Assembly (NCBI GenBank): GCA_934047225.1
Contig: OW203992.1
Coordinates: 18,899,501 to 18,963,500 of the forward strand
DNA from: Ypsolopha sequella
Taxonomy: Eukaryota; Arthropoda; Insecta; Lepidoptera; Ypsolophidae
Direction of reading: 5' to 3'
Length of the DNA stretch: 64,000 bases
Positions within the stretch are counted from its first letter, which is position 1. Every line of letters starts with the position of its first letter. A model generated the notes under the pieces. That model saw only the letters and a list, made by a program, of their open reading frames with translations. It was not told the origin of the DNA and did no database searches. A program made the translations under genes and the position numbers. Of the stretch, positions 49,019 to 61,150 are shown piece by piece.

Positions 49019-49133
49019 GTGCGTCGCGGGCGCCGACGACCTTGAGGGGTCTACGGCTGGCTGCATGCGACTGTTCCGGTCTGTCTCGCTCCAGATATCG
49101 ATCGCAAGATGTCTACACGATTACTTTAATTAA
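49019..49133 (+). CDS. Candidate terminal coding exon (37 codons)
   Basis: After 'tttagcttttag' (an acceptor-like AG at 49017-49018) a GC-rich stretch begins. In the frame starting TGC at 49020 it reads 37 codons, beginning CVAGADDLEGSTAGCMRLFR, up to TAA at 49131-49133. GC content drops sharply towards the stop. It could be the last exon of a host gene or a chance frame. A competing frame (150 codons, 49042-49494, with ATG) overlaps it and looks less protein-like because most of it lies in AT-rich DNA. No homology was recognised. Confidence 0.25.
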
Positions 49134-51841
49134 ACAGTTATATTTGCATTATCGCAACCATTTCCATATCATTGTGAATGTGTTGGTACATTGCAACCAA
49201 GCAACACTTGCGATTTATTTTAATAACGCCGCCGAAATGTCTGTCTTGAATGAACATCGCCAGATTTTTGAGGTTTCGTTAGAAGAAATTAGGACTATCC
49301 TTAAATTGAAAAAAATATATTTGATTTGTTGGTCTTTTATCAAGGGAACAAGGAACGTAGGAACTAATAAAAAATGTATAATGGAAATGTATTTTGTCTT
49401 TAGAAAATATATTTCAACCCTAGTGTTTTTGGTTTGCAAGTGTTCCTTAGAAGAACGCGGTTACGGGATCGAATATTTTTTTTTCATACAATAGGTAATA
49501 CAAATATGAAAGGAATCTTCTAAAATAAATGCCTATAAAATATTTTAAAAACTGTTCTGTTATTTCGCTGCGTGATTACTAGTATTACCCGTCGAAGACA
49601 AATAGGTCAATGAGCCAACCAGTAATCGCTTTTATTAAAAGCTAATAAAGTTTTTGCCTTTTTGTGTAGGACTTTGTGAGGATATACTTTTCAAAGAGAC
49701 GTAGTATCTTTGACCACCAAACATTTTGACAACAAATAAATCGTACTCTAAAACAGCTTCAGCTTCTCATGTGTAAAATAACCGCAGATGAGCAAGGTCA
49801 GGGTAAAGTTACAATAGCTCTTTCAAAATCCCTACTCTAGAATATATCTAGACGCCCTAGTTTCCCAGCTAAAGGTCTAGGCAAGTAATACATTAATTAG
49901 TCGGTGAATTAGAGTGATCAATCAGACCTCGACCCTTGAAACCTAATGAGCCCTCCCGAGATGAGGAGGCGAGTAAACCAATTAAACTATTGACCTGACC
50001 GTAGCCTCGTGCTATTCAATGCAATGTACTCGTACGTGACATTCAAATGTCCTTGAATAATTTAAATTAACTGTCAACAAGTCAAATGTACCGGAGAAAA
50101 CGCTTCCGCTGGTCCGACTACGACTCTTGACCTTTTTGCATTGAGATAAAGAACATGTAGAAGTTATACGAGTATGTCACTGATATGATAATATTATTAT
50201 GATATCTATGAAGTATGTTCATTTTAAAAATACCTGTGTTTCAAATTATTTGCATTGATGTAGAGTTGATACTCATTTACAAAAGCAAAATCAATGACAC
50301 GCCACTGGAATAAATCTGTAGGAAGAAAGAAAATAATTTCTTGAAGTATGATACTAGATTACGCTTTCAATACCTGAAAAGGTGAAAGGGGAAAGTGCGT
50401 TCATAGAAGATAACAGAAAAGGGATCTCTTGGGCCATAAATAATGGGATTGGATGCGGTCATCCTTTTTTATCCAGTAACTTATGGCGCCGAATCTGGCA
50501 CAGTCAGCTTTTGCGAAATCCTTTACATTCCATTATAGGATTACATAGTTTTTTGAAAAAACTGAACACAATCTCACGCAATATACCTATAATTTAATCA
50601 TGCAACATGTATGAGTTTGTGACCTAATTTTAATATCAGCTTTGTTTTGTAACTTGTTTTTGTATATTGTTTATAGTACAATCGATCGAGTGATTTACTC
50701 GTTTAATTGAATTGTTTATAGGTAGTTGTTATTACGAGAACCTGTAGCCACATAATACATGTCTTGTTAGTTTTTTTTTGTGGTCTAGCATAAATCACGG
50801 CAATTTAACGCCATCCCCTTCTTCAATAGCAACCAATTAGGGCAGTCATGTTCAGTCCCAATAAGTTGTAATTGTTCTGAGAAAAGTTGGCTATGTACGC
50901 ACAACTCACCCAGTGAGGGTTTCGTCAGAACTGATTGTTGGGTAAAAACATATCAAAGCAAGGCCTTTCTTTAGTGTATCACAAGTAGATCAAAAAATAA
51001 AGAAATTTATCCTTTTTTAATAACCCTGAAATCTCATACACGTGTTTGTTATATCCCAGCAAAACTCAACTCAACACATCATTTTTCATCGATAATGATC
51101 TGAGAATTAAAATTAAAAAAATAATTAGAGACCATATTCTACTTTTACTTTTTCGTGGAACCGATTATTAGATAAAGCTTGTCTAAGAGGACCTGTGTTG
51201 AGTATGTTCTATTAGTAATTAATTATCTACGTAATTAATTATATATAGTTTATAATTTGCTTGTTCTTTTGAATTTGTGGCGTTCTGGTGTTCGGTGTTT
51301 CTTTTTTGTATGTTTCATGAAATACACGGAAAATTTTAATAAATTTCTGGTATATGCATTTTAACTATATAATCTAGGGTTTTGAAATTGGAAAACATGT
51401 TTGGATAAATTTTCCTCAAAAGAAATAATTGTTGAAATGAGGTCTTCAAACACACTTTTTCTCCTCGTTTGACGAATAGGAACCATATACAGAACTCAAA
51501 CATATTTTATTAGGTGTGTTTTAACAATATCTAGAGATTTAATATTTGAAATTTTGCTAGCTATTTTAGTTTTTTTAATAAAAATATAAAACCAACTTTT
51601 TTCCCTTTTGCCCTGAATCCGCCCCTCTCGCACTGCGCGATTTTTCGCTTTGAGTGACAGTGACAAAAATAAAATTCGCATAGCCTCTTAAGCGGCTTTG
51701 TAATGGAAAGGATAAATTAGATAGAAAACAACAGTCGGGTATTTACAAATTGTGCTGCAGTGAATGTGTCATTAAAGTGTTCTAACCAAAATTACACACC
51801 CTATAAAGCTAATTGGCGTCTCTCTATATACTTGCGACTAG
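49134..51841. other. Spacer, no feature seen
   Basis: AT-rich DNA with only short overlapping frames. No repeat family or RNA gene could be identified. Confidence 0.4.
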
Positions 51842-52240
51842 AGATCTTCCTATTTTAGATTTATATTAGCACAGAGAGCCATTCTCAAAGTCAGCACCTT
51901 TCGCCCAAAACTCTTTCCTACAGATATTTTACTACATGCGTGTAATGTACTCTCCGTACGTCAACTCTTTATTCTGTATATTATCCTTAAGCAACACTCT
52001 CATACCATATACGATCCTTCTCTTCTAACCCGTCGACGTAATGATAGAGTTTGTACTATACCGACGTTTAAACACGCTTACGTTAATAAATACCTTCCAT
52101 TCCTCGGACCATATCTTTACAATAAAATAAATAAAATAATTAATATATACCCACTAAATAGAACACAATGTAAAGGAACTGTCATTGAATGGCTTAAAAA
52201 ACTAAATTACAGTGAAACAGAAGATTTATTAAATATATAA
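51842..52240 (+). pseudogene. C-terminal remnant of a non-LTR retrotransposon RT protein
   Basis: An open frame of 132 codons without its own start reads through a run typical of the end of CR1/jockey-type ORF2: 'AQRAILKVSTFRP', then 'LLHACNVLSVRQLFILY', 'LPFLGPYLYNKIN' and 'TVIEWLKKLNYSE', ending at TAA 52238-52240. A stop codon lies in frame just upstream and the RT catalytic domain is absent, so the copy is truncated at the 5' side. The remaining part is intact, which suggests a fairly recent insertion. The exact clade cannot be told from the tail alone. Confidence 0.85.
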
Positions 52241-52679
52241 ACCTAAAAGCTTCAAACAAAATCACTTTTCAGTCATGGTTTAAGTTCAAGTTTATTATTT
52301 TATTATTATGTAACTCTTAACTATTACTATTATTATTATTTTGTCTTTCATACATACACATTGACACACCCTCTCACACTCACACATATACACTCTACAC
52401 CTACACACACAGAGAGGAACACCCTTCACATATTTCTTTTAGTTTATTTTATTTTACACTATATAATTTTACTTGTCTCACTCAATAAAACTATCATAAG
52501 ATTATAAATATTGGAAGAGCGCTGCTGCCTGAAACACCGGTCTAGAGTACTCTAGCACCTAGTTCGGGCACAGACGTACTTACTGGCAACTTGTTTTATG
52601 TAACTTGTTTTTAAGTAATCATGTACAATCAAACACTGTAATATGATAATTTGATTTAAATAAACTATAACTAACTATT
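52241..52679 (+). mobile_element. 3' UTR of the same non-LTR retrotransposon
   Basis: It follows the ORF2 stop and includes a TTA-rich stretch, a C/A-rich simple region (cacactcacacatatacact near 52370), the phrase 'gcctgaaacaccggtctaga' and an end in 'aataaactataactaacta'. Moth CR1/jockey elements often end this way. The element as a whole spans about 51842-52679. Confidence 0.7.
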
Positions 52680-52704
52680 TACTCGAAAACTCGCAAAGAA
52701 AACT

Positions 52705-53057
52705 AAGGGCCAATTTCACCGATCGCTTTGAAAACCGAGTTTAATAAAACTTAGTTTAGCTAAGACAGAGTTTAAATAACAGATTTCACCACTACATTTC
52801 GAAAACATTTACCTAAACTCAGTTTAAGTCGCAATCACAATGGGGTCAAGTCGCTGATTTGGGTCGCTCAGGTAGTAAAAATCGCTAACTCAGTTTAAGA
52901 GTTTAACCGGCCAAAATCGGGCGTTCAGATTTTAAACGCCGTTCAGCCTAAACTGCGTTCAGTTCATGTAAGTGAAATGCTTTAAAGTCAGTTAAGTGTT
53001 TAAACTGAGTTCAACTTGAACTAAACGAGTTTAGTTAGAGTGGTGAAATCCGCCCTT
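52705..53057. mobile_element. MITE with AAGGGC...ATTTCACC inverted ends (353 bp)
   Basis: The left end AAGGGCCAATTTCACC is mirrored by GGTGAAATCCGCCCTT on the right, giving a 16-bp inverted repeat with two mismatches. The interior repeats forms of 'aaactcagttta' many times in both orientations (sub-terminal repeats), as some DNA transposons do. No coding sequence. The target duplication is unclear. Confidence 0.75.
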
Positions 53058-55310
53058 AAGATGCAATGCAACTGCATTTGACCCAGTCATCGTCATTGCT
53101 GCTTACACAGGTAGACAAAGTGCGGACGAGGGTGCAATCTCGGGTCATTTGTTCCCGTTGCGCTAAAACGTGATGCTAGTTGTCGTTAGTTGAACTCGGA
53201 TTTATTCATCTTCGGATTCGAGTTACAGACGACCTCCTTTTATAACCTAGAGTTGGTATCGGCGGTCCACTAGTGGATGCTTGTAACCCAGGGATAATTA
53301 TTAAAAATTCGATGACATCATATTTGGAGAGGACTTTATGTATTTTCAAGAATCCGTACATAATAACACTTATCAGCCTTTTTCCTTTAAAGGCAACGAA
53401 GTTTAGAGGTTAAGCCCACGCTTCTCCCTAGGCTAATACACAACCCCCTCATTTAAGGTTTACACAGTACACTCCAGCTACTTATAACTTGAGTGCGGCA
53501 TGAGCATGCCTCCCTTAAGAGACCTAATACCAGTTTTTGCATTCAACTCACATTAGACGAGACATTTATGGAGGTAATGTGCCTTAACTTGGACAACGAA
53601 TAGAACCTCTGTGAGTTTAAAATCAGAAGAAAGTTAGTGAGAAAATGGTGTACAAAAGAAAACTAATTCCAAGCCCCGAAACATTAGGAAACGAAGTTGA
53701 TGGTATCTTATTTCGGCTATTTGATTTAAAACGGGAACCTATTGTTGGAATGTACAAAAACAAATCAATATCATTTCAACACTATGTTCTGTCTCTTTCT
53801 TACTTGTTAATATTTGTTTTTATGAACAAGCCACTGCAACCACTTGACTTAAAGTCCCTTGGATAGTTTTTTAATTAAAGCCTGCGCCTTCAGCGAGCTA
53901 TACGTGACACACCTTTCCTGACAAAATAACGATGAATAAATAGTATATTATTTGGATCGTTAAACTCTGCATTTTACTGGAATCCCTATATCCTAACACC
54001 TATAAATATTATTATTATATATAATAATATATATTATTATTATAAATAATATGAAATGTGGTATACCTACTTTACTGTGCTTAATATTTCCGTTTCAATT
54101 TCAACAGCCGATATTATTGTAACTGAATCACCTAGGCAAATCATCTGTTAAGGGGCAGGTAGTCACCAACGACTTTGAGTCGACCTGTGTCGATTCAAAT
54201 ATCGACGGAAACTATTTTGAAATAACGTTCATATGAGCGCGCACTGCATTACGTTCGACGTCGCGTCGTCGCTGGGTCTCCGGATAGCGCAAAGTAGGAG
54301 AAAATAACAATTTTCACATATACTTTTTTTTTCCATTATTATTAAGAGCGGTTTCGCAGCCAGATTAATTAATCGAAACAGAACACTTTGATTCAACATT
54401 TACTCAATAATAAGGTTTTGTTGAATATTATTGAGTGAATTTTGAATTTAAGTGTTTTAATTTCGATTAATTAGAAAAAGGCGGGTTTTTCACAATTCGG
54501 GTGTATGATATTAAGCAATATTATTTATATTTTTTATTTTTTCTTGCTATCTCTTTGAGGAAATAGATTTTTAACCATTTGTAAACAAAATTTTTATTAG
54601 TTCCTTTTAGTTATATCTGCAGTTTACTTCTGTTGTTTTCCCCTTAATAAATAAATAAATATTTTCCTTGTATTTTTTTGCAAGAATCATACCATTGGTG
54701 GTTTCAAGGAAAAATACAAAACTTTTAATTTTAAATTTTAGTCTAAATACGGCTTGACTTTAAACAATATTTTCATTATGTTTCCTATACGCGAGAACAT
54801 TGCGCGAGAATAATTTTCTGAAATGAAGCTGTTCTTTACAGTTTAACTAACAATACATATTTTTTTCACAATTTTTAAAAATACCGTTTTATAGAAATAA
54901 CTTATCAATAGAGTAATTTTCAGATGACGCTGGGAAGAGGCGCCTTAAGAGATCTGACCACAACCAGTCACAAACACGTGCCTTCGATGGCATCATCTCT
55001 TAGTCATATGTAGAATCTCTATGTAGCACGAGGAGTAATCAATAAAGCTATTCCATAATCACCTCTATCCCAGGCTAACAGTATTTAGCCAGTACTCTAT
55101 TAATAGTGGTGTTACATTAGTACCTCTGTTGGTCGCGGTGACGATGACGCTTGCGTTTGTTTACAAACATGGTCCACTCTCCAAATGAGGAAAAAACTTC
55201 TAACAGACTATTTCGGGAAGTGACTAGTTGCCGGACAAATTGCTGTAATTATCACGATATCCTTTTTTAACATCAATATCAATACATTATAATAAAATAT
55301 ATTTTTCGTC
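53058..55310. other. Spacer with an AT-rich palindrome
   Basis: Around 54004-54052 lies an almost perfect A/T palindrome (tattattattatatataata and its inverse) able to form a cruciform. Elsewhere there are only short frames and no recognised gene. Confidence 0.45.
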
Positions 55311-55679
55311 AATGTACACCCGGTGTGTCTGTACATTGAAGAAAAGTAATAAACATAGAAAGGGGTGACTAAAGAAGAGTAATAAAACACAAATCAGCGA
55401 TTTGTTGAATTCTTTTGTTTGTCTGTCTGTCTCAATGTACATCCGGTGTGTCTGTACATTGAAGAAAAGTAATAAACATAGAAAGAGGTGACTAAAGAAG
55501 AGTAATAAAACACAAATCAGCGATTTGTTGAATTCTTTTGTTTGTCTGTCTGTCTCAATGTACATCCGGTGTGTCTGTACATTGAAGAAAAGTAATAAAC
55601 ATAGAAAGGGGTGACTAAAGAAGAGTAATAAAACACAAATCAGCGATTTGTTGAATTCTTTTGTTTGTCTATCTGTCTG
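55311..55679. repeat. Tandem array, 3 x 123 bp
   Basis: Units start at 55311, 55434 and 55557 and are nearly identical, differing by a few bases. Each starts with AATGTACA...TGTACATT, an 8-bp inverted pair around 'cccggtgtgtc', and ends with a (TGTC)n run. Because 123 is divisible by three, a minus-strand frame passes through all units and gives a 195-codon ORF (55287-55874) with a repeated 41-residue segment. I regard that as a by-product. Confidence 0.95.
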
Positions 55680-55870
55680 TTTGTTCACGCACATCTCCGA
55701 AATTACTGAACGGATTTGGATGCGGTTTTTATTATCATTGTAGTGACCTTGTTCAATATATGTATAGGCTATAAGAGGTGTTAATAAAATAACGCCCAAG
55801 CCGAAAACGGGGCAGAACAAACGCGGGTGGGTTTGCGGGCAATGCACATACCTACTATAATACTTTAAAT
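55680..55870. mobile_element. Dispersed moth-type repeat fragment
   Basis: After the TGTC run come 'ttcacgcacatctccgaaat', 'tactgaacggatttggatgc', 'gccgaaaacggggcagaaca' and 'aaacgcgggtgggtttgcgg'. Such sequence is very common in lepidopteran genomes as part of short interspersed or MITE-like repeats. The 123-bp array appears to have grown from its left end. Confidence 0.5.
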
Positions 55871-58404
55871 ACATAGGTACTTACATCTGAACCTGTTCGT
55901 TCAGTAAGTAGGTAATTTTGCGACTTTAGATTACAAAGTTCTTCGCGGCGTCGCGTCGCGGAAGCCGGTAGTATCTAGCGAGGCCAAAGGCCGAGCTGGG
56001 CGCGTTTGTAGTCCGAAAATGTGAGTTTTTTAGCGTAGTTTAGCTTTGTTTGGGATATTGTCAGTTTGTATATTCAATTGAAAGGGAGTGAGAGCGCTTA
56101 AGTTTGTTTCTGAAAAAAAAATGTCATTTGTTTCCTGTAGTGTAGGCCACTTGGGCAGAAAGTTCATAATAATATTGTAATACTTCATAAAATAGGTTTC
56201 CGTTTTGAAATAGATGGTATTCCCACAGTATCTAATATAGAAGTATCAACTAAGGAGTAACATGAAGCTTGGAGATTAATAGGCTCACGATTCATTGTAA
56301 TTTCCCTTGGGGCTAATGATGTCCTTGCACGCTATTTTGGCTTCAGATGAGCGTGTAACCAAAGACAATTTAACTTTCCATGCCTAAACTGTATTCAGAA
56401 TATTTAAATTAAGGATCATACAGGCAGTTATTTTGCAAAGCCTATTAAGAAGTTCAGAGATTTTTTTGTGTTAAGCTAAAGAATTAAAGTTTTGTAAATC
56501 TTAATTTGTGGATACACTTCTGAAAATCTGCGTCCTCCCTCGCTCGCATTATGTGAACATTGACCGTTGTTTTGTGGTTACAAGAACATTAACTAGCGGT
56601 TAAGCCAAAGAACTTACGAGCAAAACTTGGGTTAAATTTATCTAAGAAATATCGCTTCACAAAACCAAAATTCTTAAAATAGATCCCTTATGAAATAGGA
56701 AGTCTCTACGCTGAGGGCCGCGACACCCGAGCCGCGCAACGGAGCGTAAAACTGCTCTTTCCGAAAATAATTCGCCTCGTTTGGAGCAAGCCTTCCAACA
56801 CACTCTGATAAATTAATGAGGTAAACAAAATTGATGGCGACCGGAGAGCGGGATCAAAATAAAATTTCACAAATTCACTTAAATCAATGGTAGCAACATT
56901 TGAGAAATTCGAAGCTTGTTAAAATTTTGTCGGCTTTGGGACCGTTCATTCCGAAAACCGGTCTTATGCAATAAACCTAAATGTTCTAATACAACGTAAT
57001 GATGGTAACAGTGATGTAGACAGAAAGTTGATGTCTGCGTTGCGGCCGTACGACGACCTCATCGCGACGCCATTGTGGGCCCGCCGGCGGCGCTCATGAA
57101 ATATGGACGCAGCCACCCTGAAAGAACCTCCAGATTGTAGTCAACTTCGCACAGTAGTTACCAGAATATACACTAGCTAGAATATAGCTGGAACTCTCCA
57201 GCATATGTTCAGGATTTTTCTAACCAAAAAAATCAAAAGCTGCCGAAATTTGAGACAAAAGTTCCGTTTAGTAGTCAATTCAAATCAATGATTGCAGAAA
57301 TAGCATCAAGTTTCTGCTCTTGCAACAGTCAAAGCTACCCTTCTTTCTTATTTTTCTTTAAGGGAATTACGAACTTTATCTTACGAATAGGCTTAATATG
57401 GTAAAAAAGTTAAAAAAAGATAAATGAAAGAAAATACATAATCTTGTTAAGTTTCTTGCCATTCTTCACAGCAAGACTAATCGAAATGGTGTAGAAGCAT
57501 AACGTGATGATCATGTTTATTGTTTATTTTGCATTACAAATATATTATTTATTCCAAATTTTTTATTTAAAGAGTGAGATGGCACTCTATGACTCTACAC
57601 ACCTTTGTGTGCGCGTATCTCTCACACGAACGGCAAAATCGCGAAAAAAAATTATGCAATTCGATTCCTTCGATTGTGACAATGATGAATGTATAAACAA
57701 TATGGGTTTGGATACGTGATCGCTTAGTAATTATATTATGAAATTATGAAATCAAAATGTTCCGCGTTTCAGAAACGTCAGATCTATATGGAATGGAATG
57801 TCTAAACGGCCGTTCATGCTGTTTCGGGTTTGCAAAAACGTAACATCATAGAACTCAACTTTAAACGCAAATTGAACACCAAATAATTTTTCCACAGAAT
57901 AAATTTTATATTAAAACCAGAGATTATCTCCTATATCCAACGTCACTCGTAAACAACTTCTTTCTATGATTCAAGTGTTGCAAGGTTTTTTTTTAATAAT
58001 TATTATTATATTTTTAACGCGGGCAGAGCCGTGGGCACATCTAGTTTTCAAGAAAACGAAGATAAATTCGATACAAATACAGACTATAATGATGTAATAG
58101 CTACTTTTCAATGATTCGCCTCAACTGATGAAGTTATCAAAAAGTGAGCCAGAGAAACAATACATTGAAATAATGTTTGGATTTAAACTTTACAAACAAC
58201 GGTTGCTTGTAAAAGTATAATAAAAACCTTTTTCTGACTGATCATAGTGATTATATGGGTCCTGCATTTGTATTTCCCGGTAGTATATTTATTTACTTCA
58301 ATGTTCTTTTTTTTTCATTAAAATCAACGTGTTCTGTGTTGTTATAATGTAGGTACCTATATTGCATAAATATACGTAGTTTGGACGATTTCGTCCAAGA
58401 TCAA
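55871..58404. other. Spacer with GC-rich patches and a repeat tail
   Basis: GC-rich patches lie at 55935-56010 and 57035-57110 (ttgtgggcccgccggcggcg) and have no open frame of note. At about 58018-58050 'acgcgggcagagccgtgggc' plus 'acatctagt' resembles the end of a common moth repeat. No gene recognised. Confidence 0.4.
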
Positions 58405-58789
58405 TAATAGTTATCTATGAAATTGCCGAAATTTTCTTACAGATTCATGAGTTGAAAATCTCTATAATTCAATAGCTATTTCAATTATTTGTCTTTTGTT
58501 TGAAAGTTAATTTCAAGGTTTTACATCTATGTATCAAATTTTGTTTTTATTTTCAGTTTGATTACACAAATTAAATCTTCAAAAATAAAGTTCGTCCTAA
58601 ATACCATCCATTTCCATGATAAGAGCTGACACGTTTCAAAAATTAAATTAATGTTGCTGTTAGCTTAATAGTCTCTCTTACATAATTTGGATTTGTAATT
58701 GCTAAAAAAAAAATCCAAAAATTTTAGTACTGAAAATTTAGTTTCCTTCAAATTCTCTGTAGAAAACAGCAATTTCATATGTAAAGACC
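58405..58789. mobile_element. MITE family 1, copy 3 (inverted orientation)
   Basis: Reading inversely to the other two copies, it ends CATATGTAAAGACC with TA at 58790-58791 and contains the complements of 'gagaatttgaaggaaact' and 'tgtcagct'. The left end is worn: only 'tatgaaattgccg' remains near 58415. The open frame at 58699-59091 starts inside it and is not a gene. Confidence 0.75.
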
Positions 58790-58791
58790 TA

Positions 58792-59444
58792 ATAATATAT
58801 ATTTCTATTTGTTCGGCCGTTGTTAAACCTGTCTGCATTGTTCAGTCACCCCTTGATCTACCATTGAAGGTAAGACCGGTCCGGTCTTGGTCGAGCCCTT
58901 GGAACTCGATGATTGCTTCTTGCTTGTTATTAAATATAACATGCGATTCTCACGAGATGTCTTACCTTAAAAGAAGGCCCGTTTTGGTAGGACAAGTTTT
59001 GGGATTTACGGAACTTAAATCCCATCTCAGTTATTCTATTAGTCGTATTTATTTGAATTTACACATCAGAACCTCAATGGCATTAGTATAAACAACTAAG
59101 GGTCATCTTTACAAAGATTTTTTTTTATATAACTCCCCTAGGTTAAAATAATTGGGGAGTAAAAATAAAATTAAAGCATAACGTATCTGCCATTTTATTC
59201 AATTCGTCTTCACCTATTTATAGCTTTATAGTATCCTCATTTTCGTTACGATATTTTCTCGTAGCTTCAATATTTCAAATGATATATTATTCAGTTTTAA
59301 ATATTTCGCTATCAATATCTATATCTATTTTGTATTTTAGCTTTTTAGTTTTGTTTAAAGCCATCATAGTATTATTATTAAATGTATTCAGGTGAAAAAT
59401 ACTTTCGCCTTTTCTTTTTGTTTGGGAGTATGTAGGTACAAGGT
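58792..59444. other. Spacer, no feature seen
   Basis: Nothing definable. A splice-donor-like 'ttgaaggtaag' occurs near 58865, but no matching open exon with a recognisable product was found. Confidence 0.35.
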
Positions 59445-59693
59445 GACATCAATTTATGTAGCCAAATTCATACTGTAGACTCAGTAAGTGCTCAGTATCA
59501 AGTTTGGATGACCCTTTTTGTGAAATTCGTAAATTATTTTTCCGTGTTCTCTACAAACGCAAGCACAGGCCCGAGTCAATTACTATGGGAGGCCAACATG
59601 TTATTTTGTGAAATTAGCAAAACGTGTTATCGTTCCGTGATACTGATCTCTTACCAAGCCTCCAGTATGAATTTGGCTGCATAAATTAATGTC
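59445..59693. mobile_element. MITE family 2, copy 2 (249 bp)
   Basis: It starts GACATCAATTTATGTAGCCA and ends in its inverse, through ATAAATTAATGTC. The ends pair over about 34 bp, better than in the first copy (34501-34743). Non-coding. Confidence 0.8.
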
Positions 59694-60098
59694 TAGCAGT
59701 CAAATCTCGGGCGTACTCCTCAATAGTCCGGCATTGGTTGACAGACTCGACTTTCTTCAAGTTTGTTTTGTGTAGGTGGCGCCGAGAGATAACCTTCAGT
59801 CCTTTGTATACCTCTATAAAAATGTTACTTCTATGTTAGTTTGTAGGCAAGTTGGTTCTTTATTATGTTTAAATATTTCTGACGTTGATACATACTCACG
59901 CGACGCGACGGTCCATCTTTTTTAAATTCTACCTTACTCAGACTTAGAGGCATAGATCAAAAACTATAACTAAAAATAATCAATCCTAAAAACAAAAATA
60001 TTAAAAAATATTGTTGAACAGTTTATTATTGGGTACTAATACAATAAATAACACGCAAACATGTGCGTTTAATGCACAGATAACAGTAAGAGACTTAC

Positions 60099-60380
60099 CT
60101 CGATTTTTCAGTCGTGTTCTAGCAAGGACTCGAAGTGAGGGTAGATCAGCAGGTCTGTAGCACAGTGCATATTCCCAAGGTAAACAAATATTACGTAAAC
60201 ACAATCCCACGCACGCACGTCATCCGATCGATTTTCAAACTTTCGAATACGCCCACTTACGTTACTATTTCTTGGAGACGAAGGCTCTACATCAGCCGAA
60301 ACAGCTCCACACGAAACATCCGAAGCGCAGCCCGTGCTGCTGTCTAGTGCCCTTGAAGCACTGAAGTCATACAGGTTATG
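60099..60380 (-). other. Possible minus-strand 5' exon with strong donor
   Basis: On the minus strand ATCGAG is followed by GTAAGTCTC, a near-perfect donor (exon edge 60099). Upstream a frame is open for 90 codons (60380 to a TGA at 60108-60110) but has no ATG near its start. A second donor-like site, AAC followed by GTAAGT, lies inside it. About 200-350 bases further upstream on the same strand is the CpG-rich stretch at 60560-60740. The simplest reading is an untranslated or partly coding first exon of a minus-strand gene. Not recognised. Confidence 0.25.
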
Positions 60381-60559
60381 TTATCGATAGGAAAAGCTAA
60401 ACAACTCCGCAGCACACTGACAGTTCGGGCAAACAATCACGGGTCAAGTTCACAGCGGTTCCCGATAAAGAATGCCAGATCTGGCTTTATCGATGAACAC
60501 GGTAATGTTTTTGAAGGGGTATTACGTTGATCGTCTGTCACAAAAAGATTGGATGCGTG

Positions 60560-60740
60560 TGTAACGGTTAGCGAACCCGTTCTGGTGCACGAGGGGAGGA
60601 CGCAGCGCAGTCCCCCGCACTCAGTGGCTGACTGAGTGTTGGGCTTGGGCCGCGGTGAGTGCGAGCGAGGACGAAGCCCCGCGCGCCGCCGCCGCCACCG
60701 TCGTCGCCGTCTGCGCGCGCCTACACGACCACCTCAAGAA
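60560..60740. promoter_or_regulatory. CpG-rich island, possible promoter
   Basis: This is the most CpG-rich stretch of the window (cccgcgcgccgccgccgcca; gtcgtcgccgtctgcgcgcg), within AT-rich DNA. It could mark the start of a gene on either strand. On the plus strand a donor-like GCG-GTGAGTGCG lies near 60652; on the minus strand see 60099-60380. No TATA box. Simple repeat expansion of GCC is an alternative. Confidence 0.3.
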
Positions 60741-61142
60741 CACATACCTTCAGTTCAACAAAATCCTTACCATATCTGTAGCAAAAGTACCTAATCATTC
60801 CGAGAAACGAAAGCAGAAAATCCCTTAATCTAGAGACGGAAATATAAATATACAAAAAGCAATGGAACTTTCACCATTTAGACAGGTAAAGCAATATAGT
60901 TTCCAAAGGTTGTTTGGAAAATCTGCTTTCATAGGCTCACAGCTTTGATTACATTGGGTGTTACTGATACGGCAGTAAAAATTAATTAAACTCTTTGGTT
61001 CATTATTACTTCGCTTCAACAGATAAACAGGTTTACCTAAAAAAAACACGCGACTTAAGTTAAAAAGGAAGTTTAAAAAAACTCATAGACTGACAATGTG
61101 TACTCGCACGTTAAAGAAGTAATTTGAATCTATAGTAGAAGC

Positions 61143-61150
61143 CTTTAGAC
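61143..61150. repeat. Left target-site duplication (CTTTAGAC) of the hAT MITE
   Basis: CTTTAGAC repeats exactly at 61385-61392. Eight bases is the diagnostic size for hAT transposons. Confidence 0.85.

Noticed and set aside
49042..49494. 150-codon ORF as a gene
   Set aside because: Most of it lies in AT-rich DNA with no domain. The short GC-rich frame at 49019-49133 overlaps it and is more exon-like.
54004..54052. Replication origin at the A/T palindrome
   Set aside because: Simple AT palindromes are common in AT-rich insect DNA. No other origin evidence can be read from sequence.
55287..55874. 195-codon minus-strand protein with a 41-residue repeat
   Set aside because: Frame stays open because the 123-bp unit is divisible by three. 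The product is very Leu/Phe-rich and arises from a minisatellite.
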